DNA of 64,000 nt from Siphonodentalium dalli (Eukaryota > Mollusca > Scaphopoda > Gadilida > Siphonodentaliidae), in the NCBI GenBank assembly GCA_032622095.1, contig CP136061.1, forward strand, positions 190,654,369 to 190,718,368. Direction: 5' to 3'. The notes under the pieces were generated by a model, which was not told the DNA's origin, searched no databases, and worked only from the letters and a program-made list of their open reading frames with translations. The translations under genes and the position numbers were made by a program. Shown piece after piece: positions 62,129 to 64,000 of the stretch. The number at the start of each line of letters is the position of its first letter. The stretch's first letter is position 1.

Positions 62129-64000
62129 GTAAGCAGATGAATTACACTAACAATTATCAAGTCCCATCCTTAACTCATTGTAACATGAACAAATATGGAA
62201 AATGTATAGTGATGAGCTGATAGTCAGAAATGACAATCGGAATCGGCCGATTATGGCCCATCGGATGACAATCGTCACTTGGGTTTCAACTGGCATTACC
62301 GATTATCTAAATAATAATCAGGTGCTTGTTTTTCTTCAATAAACTGTGTTAAATATGACGATGTTTTGTTGAATAGATGACCAGTATACATGGGGAAAGT
62401 GTTACCAAACACAAACTTGATATACAGCCATGTCCTCTTCAGAATAACATTTTCCCCGGGTCTATGTTTGAACAATATATTACAGCGGGGATTGCCAGGG
62501 AAGCAAGTGACACAGTGGGTTCGAGCGAGGATGACGCCACGTTAACATGATTGTACATATCTTGATAATTTATAAATTATTGGCATGAACGGAACAGTCA
62601 TTTCAATCGATTTATTTCATTAGCATGGTGATGTACACCAAGGACATCTCATGTACTGTGATAGGTAACTTCATAGTTCGTCAACATGTAGACGTTTAGA
62701 TTTATGTATGTCAGACTATCAAAATGTATACATATGCAGCAGCAGTACAACAAAGCTATCTATATACACAGCGACAGTGTAACACAAGTAGAAACCGAAA
62801 GTACATGTCACGTGACTCTTAATTACGCAGTTGATTGCACTATTTGTTCTATTAAATTGAGCATAATATAACATGTGTATTAGTTGTCAGGATGCAGGAA
62901 TAAAAACTTTACTAGCTTTAATAGTCAGAAATTATGCCTTTTACGTCGATATAATACATTGACAACCACCAAGACCATTTGTGTTTACTCCACATATTAT
63001 AAGGCAATTAAGAAAGGTAACTCTAGATGGAAGAGTCAAGGGAAATATAACAATGGTTGCCGACTGCCGACAGGACATGTGCCTGTATTCATTCAAAAGT
63101 CAACCCATACTAGAGCTGAAACGGTTGACCCATTCTTCTAACCGGTTAACCATCCGGGTTAACCGGATTTCAACCGGTTAACCGCTAATTTCTAGCGGAC
63201 TTCTCTCACACTAATTATGTCGACATTATGCCATGCTCCAGGGACAAACCTAGGTGAGAAATAGTAGCTGAAATAAAGACCTTATTCACGGCATTTAACG
63301 ATATTCAAAAACACGAATTCACTGTTCTTTTGCTGGCTCTCATGATGGGGAATGAGCAAGTGAAATTTGTGAATGGCAGGAGGGATCGCTTATTTGCCGT
63401 GATCAGCATATGTTTGGGCATTTGTAAAACGAGTAACAATATTATGGGTATTGGTAAAACGAGTAACAAAACTATATATTAAAGATCTGTAATATATCAT
63501 TATCATTGGTATATCCTCCAATGAATTATATATAAAGACAAGAAAGTAATAACTATAGAACAAAGAGGAAGGTCAGTTAGGTCAGACTCGCAGTCCTATT
63601 CAGTATTCGAGCTATTCGTCGGTATCATGATCGCGGACACTAGCGTTGGAAGGTTATAGAATTTACGTTTCGGTTTTTTTTTTGGTAAAAAACCTCGGTT
63701 TTCGGTTTTAGTATGCAATCACTTAACATATAGAAATTACTGCCAAATTGAGTGTCAATTAGTCACACAGGCACAACCAGTTACAGAGTAGCATGGAGCA
63801 TCAATTTCCTTGATAAAAGGGAAGATCATTGAAGAAGTTTTGGGTTGCTTCAACTACGATGTCTGTTTGGTCACTCAATTGAATTGATCATATTAGATCA
63901 CAACACGGAGAAAGAACGGAATAGTGAAGACATTGTGCAGCTGATCTCAATCATCAAACTTTGTCGACTTACTAGTACATAGTTTTTATAAACCCCACTG
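62129..64000. other. Intron after exon k with possible hAT fragments
   Basis: AACCGGTTAACC palindromes near 63,140-63,182 follow CTAGAGCTGAAACGGTT at 63,110, which resembles one end of a hAT element. GACAATCGGAATCGGCCGAT at 62,233 resembles another. No paired ends or target duplications were found. Confidence 0.3.

Noticed and set aside
63110-63730. hAT element bounded by CTAGAGCTGAAACGGTT and GGTTTTCGGTTTTAGTATG
   Set aside because: Ends do not pair convincingly and no 8-bp duplication was seen.

Overview
The window is eukaryotic, intron-rich, AT-rich DNA crowded with transposons. Codon use, long introns and the repeat families (short-tandem 'TCCGTCCG' elements, piggyBac-like TTAA elements, hAT elements, mariner-type MITEs, a Helentron-like element) suggest an invertebrate, most likely a lophotrochozoan such as a mollusc. 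No prokaryotic operon, rRNA, tRNA or CRISPR array was seen.

Only one host gene is convincingly present: the middle of a gamma-tubulin complex component 6 (TUBGCP6) homolog on the + strand. I could assemble 11 exons (6425-62128) whose splice sites are all GT-AG and whose phases all agree. They give one continuous 798-codon frame that is open at both ends: the N-terminal exons lie before the window and the C-terminal gamma-tubulin-binding part lies after it. In order they encode the end of the N-terminal GRIP1 segment, a charged coiled-coil region, a 1186-bp exon carrying about ten degenerate 'ATKES' repeats, and the return to the conserved Spc97/Spc98 core. Coding sequence is 2394 bp, under 4% of the window.

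The introns and the upstream 6.4 kb are mostly mobile DNA. Upstream lie a reverse-transcriptase fragment and a 4.7-kb giant palindrome carrying two opposed decayed copies of the same gene. Intron 1 holds a TTAA element. Intron 2 (13.6 kb) starts with a hairpin MITE overlapping the splice donor and contains a LINE C-terminal relic and several dispersed repeats. Intron 3 holds a 1-kb TTAA element with internal repeats. Intron 5 holds a Helentron-like element and a foldback MITE. Intron 6 holds two TTAA elements with nested 77-bp palindromes and a 4825-bp element with 680-bp terminal inverted repeats and a 5-bp target duplication. Exon 7 is sandwiched between two copies of the hairpin MITE. Intron 8 (14 kb) holds two clean hAT elements with 8-bp target duplications, further MITEs and unidentified GC-richer repeats, and it ends with a MITE 12 bp from the exon 9 acceptor.

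The most notable signals are the repeated placement of hairpin MITEs at or next to TUBGCP6 splice sites, the rapidly evolving ATKES repeat block in GCP6, the giant palindrome with mirror-image gene copies, and the long-TIR element whose CAC-start ends and 5-bp duplication are reminiscent of the Transib/RAG-like group. No novel immune or defence system was found.
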